Source of the DNA: Bugulina stolonifera
Taxonomy: Eukaryota; Bryozoa; Gymnolaemata; Cheilostomatida; Bugulidae
DNA length: 64,000 nucleotides
NCBI GenBank assembly: GCA_935421135.1
Contig: OW285187.1
Span: 22,506,429 to 22,570,428, forward strand
Reading direction: 5' to 3'
The position numbers and the translations under genes are program-made. The notes under the pieces were generated by a model, which worked only from the letters and a program-made list of their open reading frames with translations, did no database searches and was not told the origin of the DNA. Below are positions 46,401 to 58,670 of this stretch, one piece after another. The first letter of the stretch is position 1. Every line of letters starts with the position of its first letter.

Positions 46401-49400
46401 GCAGAAATCTTCTCCATCGACAATTTGAGGGCGAGTGAGACTGGTTTGTACACGACAGTGTTGATGTCGAAGGTCATGACAATAGCATCGGAATAGGCAA
46501 AGGCTGCATTAGAAGAGTAGGTCTTGCCATCCATAGTTAGCTCGACAGATGAGGTGAAGTCCATAGGAACCCCTACAAAGTTTCAGACAAGTATAAATAC
46601 AAACTATAAATATCTTGTGAGCAATATACAAGTAGAATATGAATTGTTTATATTTAAAAAAAAACCAAATCTTGCAATAGTTGCTAGATCTAAGATTTAC
46701 CTGTATATACTAGCTTGCTGTTGAAGTTCTTCCATGGGTTAGTTGAAAGAACAGTAAGACTGGCACCGTTTGACATATCCCAGGTGGTAGCGAGATTGGC
46801 TGTCAGTTCGTTGTACTTCACTTCCATCTGGTTACTGAAGCTCTTGAGTGTAGTTCCTCTATGGTTAAGAGTGAAGCCGAGGGCCTTGACCATTTCCCAT
46901 GGGGTGTTCACTGACCAGGTCAGTTTCATATCGGAGCTACAAAGTGCCAGAGCATGAAAATTAGATATTTTCTACCTGGGAACACTATTTACTGCTACAA
47001 TACAATATTCTACAGGCCACTGTTCGAGTTGTTGTACATGTATATACAAGCATGCAAGATGTTATGGATGTTAATTGTCGAATGCTTACAGGTGGGAGAA
47101 TTCCATATGGGATGTGATCTCCTTTCCAGTTTCCCATGAGAAAGAGGATGAGACGACGAGTTCAGAGGAAACATCTCCACGTCGGCTAGCAGTGTATGAA
47201 ATCTGTTTCCATGGAGTGTTCACATTGATCTTAGCTTCCAGTTCAGATCTAATTATAATATAAAGTTGTAGTGTGTTACACAATTAATAATTTTACAACA
47301 AAATGAATATCCACCACTGGACTAAATGTAGCAGTTGATCTAATTATTTTAGCACCATTTCTGATAATAATGAATAGCAGTTCCAAATGTCAAGTCTATT
47401 TATTTCATGACTTGAGAACTCACCCCATGGTGATGTCAATGCTTGAAGTGATCTTCTGGGTGGATGCCCATTGGACGGTAATGTCATGGACAAAAGTGGT
47501 GTCACTGCGAGTATGGGTGATGTCCATGCTGACGGTCTCAAACATGGATCCCTTTAGAGAAGCACTGAGGGCATAGCCATTAGACTGGGTCAAAGAACCC
47601 TTGGCAACGATGGATTGGTTATCATTCCAGGTGAGGGAAGAAGTGACGTCAGTTTTAGCTGAAGTCTGGGTCATCACAAATGAGATGTCTCCCTTCTGGA
47701 AGATCTCTGTTGGCACTCCAACGATTCCAGCCTGAAAAGAGTAAATGTATATTTGCAATAAAAACTTGATGTGGACTTGAAATATTATACATGTAAAGAC
47801 CGAAAATTTGCAATCCAAAGGTGATGGCAAATAACAATTACTGCGGAAGTATTTTATTATAGAGAAATTACTCTGTTATACACTATAGTGTTGTTACCTT
47901 AGCAGTAGCTCTATCCATGTTGAATTCAGAAGTTACTGTGATGGTCTTAGTAGGAGCCCATGTGAGACTAGCCTTGTTGTTGAAGTTGGTCATTGGTCCA
48001 CTGTGCTCGAATGATCCACTCATGGCTTCTATATAAATAAAAGATCAGCTTTGTCAGTCGAATTAAAGAAAGAGAAGACAACTATGAAATAAAGTAAATT
48101 AATAATAATGCTATTGTTTGTTTGAATACAATAGGAAATGGTACAGTTATACACATTATATATCTTTGGGCGCACCATAGAGTGGAGATTTCATCTGGAA
48201 GGACATCTTGATGTCAGAAGTCATGTCAAAGGTAACGGAGCCATCAATCTGCTTGTCATCAGCCCATTTGAAGAGAGCACTTCCTGTGAAGGATTCTTTT
48301 TGGCCAGTAATGGTATACTCTCCATTCACCTTTCTCCAAGGGGTATTGACTGAGAATTCACCTTCTTTGCCAGAGAATTTCAAACTTGAGCGGATTCTGT
48401 TGTTGTCCCATATCAAAGTAGCACGGGTGTTGAAACTAGAAATATTAATAATAAGACATCATGATTTGTGTGATAAATAACATGCAGTTTCGACTCTATG
48501 GAGGATATATAAAATGTTCACATACACTTGGTCTTGTGAAATTACAAGTCTGCAATTGAGGTTTTATTGAATACTTACTCCATGGGTGTTCCCTCCAAGT
48601 AAAGATTGGTGGAGATCTTCTTGATTGCAAGTGGGGAGTTGAAGTCAATTTCAAGGGAGTATGGGCCCTTGCCGCTGAACACCAACTTGCTCCAATATTT
48701 GTCGCTGTTGATGTTGAGCTCGGCTTCGCTGGTGAACCGATCCATATCACCATTCTGGCTGATTACACCAGTGACGGTGTTCTCTGGGTAAGTGAGTGTG
48801 AACTTGGCTTCTTTCATTTCTACAGATATTATTGAAGGTCATCTTAGCTTATACAACTAGTAATAACAAATAATGTACTATATGTACTCTTCCTAAATAT
48901 TCCTTAATATGTTGTATCATCACTCTATATCCAAGCTAAGACTTTTATTTCTGAAATGAAATTGTATGATATGCAGCAATCCGAGCATGGACATGTAAAG
49001 GAGACGAGACAAGAAAAGATGAATCTGAACCACAGTTATATTAACACTTACCAGTACGCTCAACAGACAATGATCCCTTCAGATCATTCCAGTAGGCCTT
49101 GATGGCAGCAGATGTAGTGTCGGTATGCTCCAAGCTAGCTCCAAGCTTGCCAACCTTGAATGGGGTGACGAAGTCAGCACTGTACATTGACTCGGACCAT
49201 TTAGCATTAGCAGAGATCTAAACAACAAGCATTATGTCAGCAAACTTCATAACACATCAAGTAACATCACTGTTCAGCAGACTATTATGACATCAAGTTT
49301 CAGTTGTATAGCCTGAGGCCCATATTTACCTGTTGGCTTGGGTTCCAGCTGACTGAACTGGTGAGACTCTTCTCATCATGGCTGAACTTGAGGGTCACAA

Positions 49401-52400
49401 ACTTGATAGCCTCGTGTTTGATGAGGGGAGTGACAAGGGAGAGCTCTCCACTTCCCATGCTGTAGCGTCCAGACAGTGTGCTTCTCTCTCCGTCCATAAC
49501 TAGCTCATTGCTCATCTTCATGAACATGTCGGAAGGCTTGAATTCCATCTCAGTGGTGTATGACTGAGTACCAAAGGGAGTGGTGATGGAAACCTTGCTG
49601 TCTCGGCTGTACATACTGCTTGTGTCTCTGTTGTTATACTCAGCAGACATGGAAACCTGTAGCAATATTACAGTATATGATCACATCAGATATAATTATA
49701 ATGCCACAGCATGTTTTTTTACCTTTACAATATAAAATGGTGTTTACAAAGCTGGTTATACTATCTACTATACTTTTAATATAATGTAACTGTGAAATAG
49801 TATACCTTCTTATCGGTAGCCCAGCTGAAGTCTGAGGTTGCCTTCATCTGTCCATTAGCATTGCTCATATCTACATTGTAGGACATGGCACGTTGTGGGC
49901 TGGTCCAGCTACCCTTGGTAGTGAACCTGGTGGCCTCCAGCTTGTGCTCAGTCTCCAGAGAGTAAGTGTTGCTGTTGTACATGACGGTAGTCTTGCCCAT
50001 GAAGTTGACGGGATCAGGTCTACAAGTTGCAAAATATATTAATTATACTTTCTAGATGAGCATACACTTCATCAGTTGACGAAAATATGTGGAGAAAGAT
50101 ATGGATGACAGTCATATTAATTTTAAATCTTACCTGAGAGAAACGACGATGTTGAGAGGATGGCCTGGGATCTTGATATCGCTGGTAACCTGGTGCATAT
50201 CTCCAGCCTTGTAGGTGGAAGTGAGGCTAACCTTGGAGTTAGCATCAGTACCCCATTTAGCCTCAGCTGAGACCTTGTGTTCATCCATCATCTTCTCCAC
50301 ACTGGTGTCGATGCTGAGCTCACGTCCTGGGTAGCTGAGGGAGGCAACTCCGGTGTACTTGTCAGTTATAGCCTTGCTGAGGTCTACAGTTGCCTGGACA
50401 GTCTGTCCAGAATAGCTCACTGAGGCAGATGACTTGATCTCATTGACATTGTGCTTGTGTTTGAGCTCAGTGGACATGTCGATGCTCTATAAATGAAAGC
50501 AAATATAGCTGGTAAGATTTGACATTAAGTTGCTGAACATGATTTCGTTATTATGGTGCCAAACTTGATTAACAACTTTTCTACATCCACGTTCATAGAA
50601 CTGGCTTGTCTCAACTGAGTCAATAATGGTTTAAAACAATAGAATATTCTAACACACTACATTCTGTAATAATGTATATTAAAGTAGCTCTTACCTTGGA
50701 GGGGTATTTGAAGGTGGAGGAAGTCTCCAGATCAAGGTTATCCCAGGTTCCCTGCTTGGTAGTTTTGTGGCTAATGGAGAACTTCTCCTTGCTGAACTGA
50801 ACGTTGAGGGATGTATCCATGTGTTTAGCGGTAAGCTGCAGTTCGCCATCAATGTTGAACTGGTAATCTGGGTACTCGGTGGGGATGAAACCAGCGTTAG
50901 CAGAGTACTTCATCAGATCTCCAATGCTCTCATCAATAAACTTGCCTGCCAAGTTGAACCTGTGGATGGGTCGTCCTTGGATCTGATAGGAAACATCAGC
51001 CTTGCCATTGTAGCTCTTAGACGCAACAGCAACCGAGCTAGTAATGGCGCTAGTGAGCAGGTCGGACTTGAGGTCAAACACAAAGTCATAGCTCTGTCCA
51101 CCAGCGATCTTGCTGAGAGATGAGGTGAGAGTAATTGGCTTCTTGCTGAAGTTCTTGATGGCGAGGTCAACACTAGCAACAGTCTTACCAGTACCAGATT
51201 CGATGGTGCCAGTGACGGTCATGTCGGGTTTGCCAGGGGTGGTGATGGTGAGAGATGGTGTCCAGACAGTCTTGACGGTTTTCTCGTCAACGCTGAGGTG
51301 AGCATCAACTGAGTAGGTCTGGGTTCCATCAACCTTGAAGGATGAGAGAGCCTGCTTCATCTCAACTGTGTTCTTGAAGGAGGCTGTAACATACACATAC
51401 ATGTACAGTTTACATACCAAAAGATTATAGTACGTACAGAACAACTACTGTTACTGTAGAATTCAAGGAATACAAAGCGATCACTAACAGCTACAACCAC
51501 ACAACTTAACAAGCAGTAATTCTAGATTTTCTAAGAACCGCAAAAGAGAACAGAACTTCCAAGAAGTGTCAAGACTCGCAAAAGCTCCACCCAAATATTT
51601 ATTCATAAAATAGGACTCACTTGTCCATTCCAATTTCTTCCATGGGGACATAAGTTGGGCACTAGCCATCATCTTTGCGGGGTCATAGACGCCTTCAATC
51701 AACAGTTTCCTGTCAATCTGACTGCCGGGAGTATCAATGCTCATGTGAACGACCTTCTTCTCGTAGGTAGATCCACTGATCTGCTCCTTGGTGGTCTCGT
51801 ACTTAGCGGTGAAAGCATACCCTTTGTGGGTGTCCTTCTTTTCAATGAAGATCTAAAACATGAAACGTAATATTATAAAAAATGTTGAGTAATAACACAC
51901 ATGCCTCTAGCACTTCACAGAAAGTCTGTAGCATCTTTGGCAGCAGTAAATCTATAATAATACTAACTATTGGCAGAGAGACTGTACAATACATCACACC
52001 ACTTTTCAAATAAACAACATTTTTGTAAAGTTGGCCAAACATCGCATCGTCATTTTGACAGCAGTAACTGATGTAGGTAGGCGATAAGGCGAGCCAAAAG
52101 CTATTATTACACGACAGGCTGATTTTGCACCAAACAGAGTTTGTTTTTACCTGGGCATTCATTGGTCCAGTGAATGGTGGGAGAGGAAGACCAGTCTGGT
52201 GGAAGGTTGGCAGAGTTATATCCACACACATCTCCATACCAATGACCTTGGTCACTCCAGCTGGAGTGCACTTCTTGTAAACCTTTGCAGGCTCAGGCAT
52301 AGTCATCTCCTTACCATTCATGAAGAACTCAGTTCTACAGCACAAACCGCATATGCATGTATGAAGGTGTGTTGATTATTAGGAGTTGTCTACCACTCAA

Positions 52401-55400
52401 AGGTACAGGTATGTGTAATACTACTGAAAAATACAGACATGTGAGTAAAGTCAGTACGCGTCATTTCAACTCACTCGACGTGGAAGATCTCCATCTTGTC
52501 TTTTGGTGTGTTGAGGTTGACGCTGAACACCTGTCCGTCCTTGAGTGAGACTGTTCCATCGAGCTGAGTGCTGGAGTGCATGGAAGATACCATCTTCATG
52601 CTAGCCTTAGTGACAATAGCATCAACACCCATCATTCCAGAGATCATAACAGTAGCGGATGGTTTCAGGTGACCGTTGATGTCAAAGCTTCTTGGGGAAG
52701 CAGCGATGTTGCGGAGGTCAACATTTCCATCGATGTCAACGCTAACACTGGCAGTTCCATTCACAGTCAGGTTCATTGGAAGACCTAATTTACAAAAGAA
52801 TTACTGCTTAGCACAATACCCACTATATTAAACACACAACACAACACTTTTAATTGAAGTTATGTTCCCCTGGGAAATAAAATCAATAGCTATGATTATT
52901 GATTATAGTACAGATGTTGCAAGACATCTACTTACCAACGCAGGTTGGGATAATGAGGGTGCTGTCCAAGAACTGTACATTCTTGGTGAGGTCAATTTTC
53001 TTTGGCTCGGCAACTTTGATGAGGAAATCAACAATGTTGAATCCTTCGATATCAGACCATTCACTGCTGTCTAGTTCACTGTATTGCAGCTCATTTCCGA
53101 ACATCTTGACATACATGCTTGTGGTGATCTTGTCACTGGGAGTCTTGAACTGAAAGAATAGAACAGATGGAATAAATAGAACAGCTAGTGTTACTATGGC
53201 ATATATGTATAACAATATAGTATTCTATACACATATAAGATCAGTCTATGTAAAAAGATTATTATTATTATCCAATCAAGGGGCTAGAGTTTTGTATATT
53301 TTGGAAAGTAAGTAAAGGGTAATAAGCTTTTCACATAACATTGATTGTTGATACTAAAAATATTTCTCCACAGTACTTGGCAAAGTAGGGCTGAAAGGTT
53401 AACAGAGGTTAAAAACAATTTGTTAACCTACATAATACATACACATATATGTATATATTTTAATAACATACCACATTGTCAAAGGAAGAGATGTAGTTGG
53501 CTGTCTGTCTCTTGTTGTCCATCAGCTCCTTGGTTTCCTTCTGGCTAAAGTAACCATTAGGTCCAAAAAACTTCTCAACAATTCTTTCCAATCCTTGGAC
53601 ACGTCCTCCAAATTCTACCAGGTTGATGGAGTTTCCAAACATGTCAACAGTGACGTTGAGCATGGCAGATCGTGGGATGTAGGAGCGTTGTGACCAGATC
53701 AAGTTGGATTCAATCTGAATAACAAAACAGTTAATGCAACAGTTGAACATGATATTAGATAGTACAGTCATTTAATATTATATTGGAATAGCTATAGTAT
53801 GAATAAACCTGTTAATAAAAGATGCTATATTTACCTGAGCGCCAGCATTCAGGTAGTCAGAGAAGAAGCTCTTTTCCAAGTTTCGTGAGAATTTTCTAGC
53901 ATCGAGGTTGAAGTCTTGTCTGAGCTTGGCATCTTCCAAGATGGAGGAAAGCTCTTGTCTGAGGGGAGAGGAGGTCTCCTTCAGGTTCTCGAGGTAAGTC
54001 CAGACGAATGAGCCAACCTGGTTGACTGGTTCACCACTCAGCACCATTCTCACCTTTGGAAGGACATTGGTGGGGCAGGTCATGATAGCAAGGAAGGCGT
54101 GGATTCTCAACTCAGCATCGTTATCAAAGTTCTGGTAGATTCTCATGGCATCTTCTCTCTGAAATTATTCAATTCACAAAATAAATATGGGGATACATGC
54201 TGTAAATATAGTGTGCACAACGGTAGCATTATGAATATAAAAAGAAATCAACAACACTTACAGCGATAGAGCATGGCATACGTCTGTAGGCCTGGAGGGC
54301 AATCACTCTCAGTTCAATGTCAAGGTCAGTGTTGGTGACACATCGGCCAATAACAGAGCTGCTTGTTACAGCATCTCCGGCATTGCCGAAAGCCTTGAGG
54401 GTAAGCATGATCAAGTCTCTCTGTTCCTTGGTGGTAGCGGCACAGGTGCTGCCAATGTTACTGTTGAGGATGCTGATAAAGTCAGCAACATGGGTGTTTC
54501 TCTGGCAGTTGGCGTTGTTCTCACAGATCTTGTGTACCATGGCAGATACACCAAGAAGAGCCTTGGTTCTGATAGCATCATCATTCAGCAGAGGCTGCAA
54601 GGTAAAATAAAAAGGATAAAGTACACAGGCTATAACTCCCAAGAGGGACCTCTCACAATGATTGTTGTGGTTACTGTGTCATAACGAAATATAGTGCAAT
54701 ACCAAACAATACTAGGTTTTCGTGGTAATTAGAACAACACAATCATGCTATGCATATGCAGTCAGGGTATAACATGTTTGACCTCATCAACCTGATGAAT
54801 CATCAGCACATGATAAGAATAACAATAATGTGGTCTACAGCTACTCCACAGCCTGCTTCAAAGTCCAACAGATATATATGGCAGACAAGACTCGTATATT
54901 ATGTCATATTCTACTAACAAAATGAAACTTCCATTTGTTCTGTTTACTCACCATAATGGCAGCGAGCATCTCGTAGCTGGGTCGTGGGATGAAGGCGAGC
55001 TGTGTGAGCCAAGCATCAGCCTCGACTCCTTGGACGGTCTTGTCGGTGATGAGCTTCATGGTGAGAGCGAGGGAGGCCTCGGTACCTACCATTGGGACGG
55101 CATCATAGAAGAATTGCCTGCAAAAAATAATTATAAACCATAATATAAATAGAGCGACATCGGTTTCATTATACATAATACTCAAAAGTTTAAGAATTAA
55201 ATTTAAATATAAAATTAGTGCATAGAAACGGAAACGAGATTCTCATGATTTAAACTTACTTTCCACGCTGGCTTGAGCAGATACGTCCACCGTTGACAGC
55301 ATTGTACACCTGCACCATCTTATCTGTGTCCAGTCTCTTCATCTTGCTGATGAGAGCTCCGAAGAGCTTTGGTGAGTCCTTCTTGATGTCATCACTTACT

Positions 55401-58371
55401 TCAGAGCAGATCTCCTGGAGGAGGGCAATCACATCTGACTTGGCGTTCACATCGATAGACTCATCGTACATGTGGTGGAAGAGAAGGGAGCTTCGGGTAT
55501 TCACAGGGCCTAAAATTGATAATATAATTAATATAATAAGATTTATAAATAATTTCTGTGGTATTATTTAAAATGCTTATACTAGTTTTGAGTGTTTAGA
55601 ACTGTTATACTTGTATTACCGATGGGCAAACTATTATAGCAGGACTAAAATCTAATTAACCATCTATCAGTGTGCTTACTTTCAGAGACAGACACTGAAG
55701 ATTTCTTTGAGGAGAATTTCAAGTTCTGCTTAGCGGTGGTCACGGCTCCACTACCATCTTTGCTAAAGGGACGGAATACAAGGACCTCAGTACACTGGGT
55801 CTCGTAGATCTGGTGCTTGGAGATGGTCTGCTCACACTTGTGGGTGGTCTTGAGAAGAGGTGCATTCTGCATCTTCTACATGAATCATACAAGAAGACTG
55901 TTAGCCAAATGGGTCTACTAGAAACTGCATTCAAATACATTACATGGTGTAGTAGGCCTAGTGGCATAGGTCTAGCTATCAGTGGGAAACTTTTAATCGA
56001 TGGTAAAGATAAAATTGTAAATTCTCTGGAGTTGGTGCCAAAAAGATTTGATCAGAATCTGGCAGAGGAGCCAACTCTAATCAATGATATAGCCATCAAT
56101 AAGATTAGGCAAGGGCAAAGGCAGGGTTGTGTTTGACTATTACATTATCTAATTGATTTATCTGAAACTACAAAGATCAGGGTCCAAAAGATGGGATATC
56201 AAGTGACAAAGATCAACTGATATACAAGCTGATTGCACTGAACTTTACCCATTATTTTAGGCAAGCTGCCAGGTTTATTTAGGGGGATTTAAATTACATT
56301 AGGGACTATTTTAGGTGGCCATGTTTACTCAAGGAGTTGAAACTCCATACAGGTTATCTATCACTTACAGATGGGACGTTGTATCTCTCAGAGTGGAGGG
56401 CAGAGATGTTTCCAGTTCTCTCGGTACAAGCAAGGATGTCTTTAGTCTTTGTGATGGTGTAGGTACCGCCAAAGGTGCTTGGGACACTGGTGTAGGTGGT
56501 AGGACAGGTTCCAGACACATCAGTCTAAAAAATATAACATAATTTATATTTATTTATATTCAATCTCTCATTAGTTGTTGCAACACAATACCGCAGTATA
56601 AAAGACAAAGACATCTGTATAACATCTTTGACCTTACTTTGGGTGTAATGACAGATGATTTGCTGTGATTGTTTTGAGTTTGTGATGTTCCATTATTCCC
56701 CCAGAATGCAATACCAAAACATTTGTTTCATGTCAAAACATACCATGTAATGAGTGCATAAAACCACATGTTTCCCTCTCAACAACAGACTATACAACAC
56801 CAGCTGTAGATTTCCAAGGTTCTAGCAAAGCTAGCACTATTACATAATAAGAATAATTATTTACAAATAATTATTTCTATGTAACTTCAATTACCTCTGT
56901 GAACAGGCCTTCTTTAGCCAGCTCCTTCATTGAGTTTTGGAATGTTGAAAGCACACCTCTCTTGATATTCAGTACACGTTCGTCTTCACCTTCGGTGGAG
57001 CATATATTCTCAATGACGCCATCTTGGAACGCAAACCTGAGGGGCTTGGCTTCAAGTTTCTGTTTAAACTCATCGCTGCTAGAAGATATCTGTCCATTCT
57101 CTGTCAATTTCACTCCGTTTAGCTATTGGAAAACAAAAATATTTTAATAAAAAATTGTATAAAAAACACAGCATAGCTCTATCCCATGATTATTGCTAGC
57201 ACAATATTCTCACATAAACTTTCAATTAAAAATATAACCATTTGTGATAGGACAAGGTGCACTAATGTAGTTTATTATGTGGAACATGATATGAAGAGGG
57301 AGTGAATCATTCTAGCCACAAGTAATTATATCATTATACAGAAGGGCATCATCTTCCAGATGTTTATCAGCTCAACCCTGGATGGATTGCAAAACAACCA
57401 CTAAACTTGGCAGCAACTGGCATCTGTAGGTTATCACTAACAATCAATCTCTGTACACACTAAATATTTACATGTTGCAACTACAATAGTAGAGATTTTG
57501 TTCCCAGTTTCATTACTTTACTACAGAGGAGTAGATAAAGTATATTATGTTTATTAAATTTGTCCCCTTAGATATATTATTTTCATGTTCTAACATACCT
57601 TGAGAGCGAATTCACACTTAGAAATGACTTCTATATCAGCAGTGGCATCAATTTTGAGCGTACTCGTTTGTTCCGAGGCACCTTGGAGTCTGGTCTCAGT
57701 CGTTCCTTCATATACGTATGTGTAAGTGTTTCCGGGTGTGTATTGGAATTTTCCAGAGTCTGAAAGGGAGGCTAAAAATCAAAGATCGAAACTTTAGATA
57801 CATGATATCTATTCACTCTAATAAGTCAATGTTCAATGATGAACACCAGAAAAGTTTCTCAAAGATCGATAAAAAATGTTGTCATTTGAAAATGGCTGCT
57901 ATGTAGTCCAACAATCTAAAGATTGTGATTTTTCTATGTTCTTACCTTCACAAGTTTTTGCACATTTCAAATCGCCATCTTGGACATTTATTGGGCCTGA
58001 AAAGAAATATAAAAAAGGTTAAAATATAAATTACACAGTTATCAATACACAGTAATTAAAGTCATAATTTGTGGTTGCATATCCAAATAACAGATTTAAA
58101 TTTCTATGTTTGCAAGCACCTATCCCAAATAATAAGTCTACTACACTACATGTATTAGCCCTGCTCAACCTTTCAAACACACAACAGCTATTCACTAATA
58201 TGGATTAGAGTTAATAAAATTTCTGGTTCACATAATAAAGAACACTAGATTAGTATGTAAGTTAGAGTACAGAATAATCCAAGTTTCGGCAAAAGCTATG
58301 AGAAATGTAAACTTGCCTGCTATAGTGCTGGCCACTAAGGCGAAACACAGAATATAATTCCGGAAAGCCAT
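34128..58371 (-). CDS. giant apolipophorin/apoB-type large lipid transfer protein
   Basis: Forty-nine coding exons on the minus strand join in phase and sum to 15,888 bases, 5,295 residues. This is a secreted large lipid transfer protein, the superfamily of vitellogenin, apolipoprotein B, MTP and insect apolipophorin, which packages lipid into circulating lipoproteins. Order: signal peptide (MAFRNYILCFALVASTIA), an N-terminal lipid-binding domain to about residue 800, some 3,600 residues of amphipathic beta-rich sequence, a helical stretch (about 4392-4691), a von Willebrand D domain (4763-4922), a Cys-rich link and a vWA-like end (5012-5295). The D domain and vWA-like end fit apolipophorin rather than vertebrate apoB or MTP; no polyserine phosvitin region argues against vitellogenin. 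It is longer than the usual 3,300-4,600 residues. I saw no clear furin RXXR site where insect apolipophorins are cut. Exons are listed in the three following part entries. Confidence 0.92.
37582..52334 (-). other. lipid transfer gene, beta-rich lipid-carrying body (exons 14-41)
   Basis: Exons: 52151-52334, 51621-51852, 50695-51383, 50134-50486, 49806-50019, 49330-49656, 49052-49217, 48579-48819, 48176-48435, 47898-48028, 47424-47731, 47090-47248, 46701-46936, 43493-46572, 43042-43385, 42647-42929, 42179-42512, 41839-42070, 41351-41693, 40978-41211, 40494-40810, 40154-40372, 39730-40041, 39396-39591, 38806-39258, 38387-38689, 37933-38256, 37582-37826. The sequence alternates polar and hydrophobic residues, as in amphipathic beta strands that wrap lipid. 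Exon 22 needs a weak donor (TATG|GTGCGC) to keep phase. Introns are mostly 60-350 bases. Exon 41 turns helical (SQIAAIRSSLKETVKTM). Confidence 0.88.
43493..46572 (-). repeat. 3,080-bp exon encoding tandem beta repeats
   Basis: One exon encodes residues about 2067-3093, while its neighbours are 130-690 bases. It is made of degenerate units of roughly 55-60 residues. Each pairs a SWETGK-like strand (SWETGKSIS, SWEADKKVV, SWETGKSVT, SWETGKEVR, SWETGKKIS, SWEAGKEIK, SWETSKKMT, SWETGKMVS) with a TPWR-like strand (NTPWRKIS, NTPWRNFV, NTPWRDVS, TTPWRTLT, NTPWRDLS, ETPWRTFT). Two neighbouring pairs, at about 44040-44330 and 44340-44600, are especially alike in DNA, with near-identical stretches coding FTGEL and WETGK. 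This points to recent internal duplication within the exon. Confidence 0.88.
52475..58371 (-). other. lipid transfer gene, N-terminal lipid-binding module (exons 1-13)
   Basis: Exons: 58317-58371, 57946-57996, 57599-57771, 56895-57122, 56369-56524, 55680-55875, 55260-55509, 54952-55117, 54262-54594, 53835-54158, 53472-53714, 52936-53149, 52475-52784. After the signal peptide, the block FQYTPGNTYTYVYEG with ISKCEFALK is the standard start of the lipovitellin N-terminal beta-barrel. Exons 7-10 are helical (SDDIKKDSPKLFGALISKM, CQRNTHVADFIS, ELRVIALQAYRRMPC), matching the superhelix of LLTPs, including the conserved YRRMPC-like turn. This module contacts MTP and starts lipid loading in the family. 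Intron 1 has a GC donor (CAG|GCAAGT at 58317/58316). The largest introns, 57123-57598 and 56525-56894, show nothing recognisable. Confidence 0.9.
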
Positions 58372-58417
58372 ATTATTGGCTTCCTGACTGTAAACTCTTG
58401 TGTATCACTCTGGGTAA

Positions 58418-58466
58418 TGAAGCTCTCAGAGCATTGCACTGATTTTTATATTCGCTGTCTTATCAG
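58418..58466 (-). promoter_or_regulatory. TATA box, initiator and GATA site of the lipid transfer gene
   Basis: On the minus strand TATAAAA lies at 58450-58444. An initiator-like TCATT with its A at 58418 is 32 bases downstream, the normal spacing, leaving a 5' untranslated region of about 47 bases before the ATG at 58371. CTGATAAG, a strong GATA site, lies at 58466-58459 just upstream of the TATA box. The assignment is by motif and spacing only. Confidence 0.65.
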
Positions 58467-58640
58467 TTGCAGCACAAAGTTCAACCACTGTGCCCAAGTC
58501 ACGAGTTTGACCTCTGACATCCCAGGCAAGCATAACAGATTTGACCTATTAACCTTTCTAAACTGATTAGCTGCTTGGTACTACTGCACCTAGGTAACAT
58601 TATACATCAGCTTTGTTTTGAGAATCAGCTGGTTTACCTG

Positions 58641-58670
58641 TGATAAGGCTTGTCCAAACATGATAAGGCT
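58641..58670 (+). promoter_or_regulatory. paired GATA sites upstream of the lipid transfer gene
   Basis: TGATAAGGCT occurs twice with its starts exactly 20 bases apart (58641-58650 and 58661-58670), about 220-250 bases upstream of the proposed transcription start. With the site at 58459-58466 this gives three GATA sites in 210 bases. GATA factors drive vitellogenin and other gut or fat-body lipid carrier genes in nematodes and insects. Confidence 0.5.

Noticed and set aside
34128..58371. vitellogenin (egg-yolk precursor) identity
   Set aside because: There is no phosvitin-like polyserine region, the body is far too long, and the vWD plus vWA-like end fits the apolipophorin line better.
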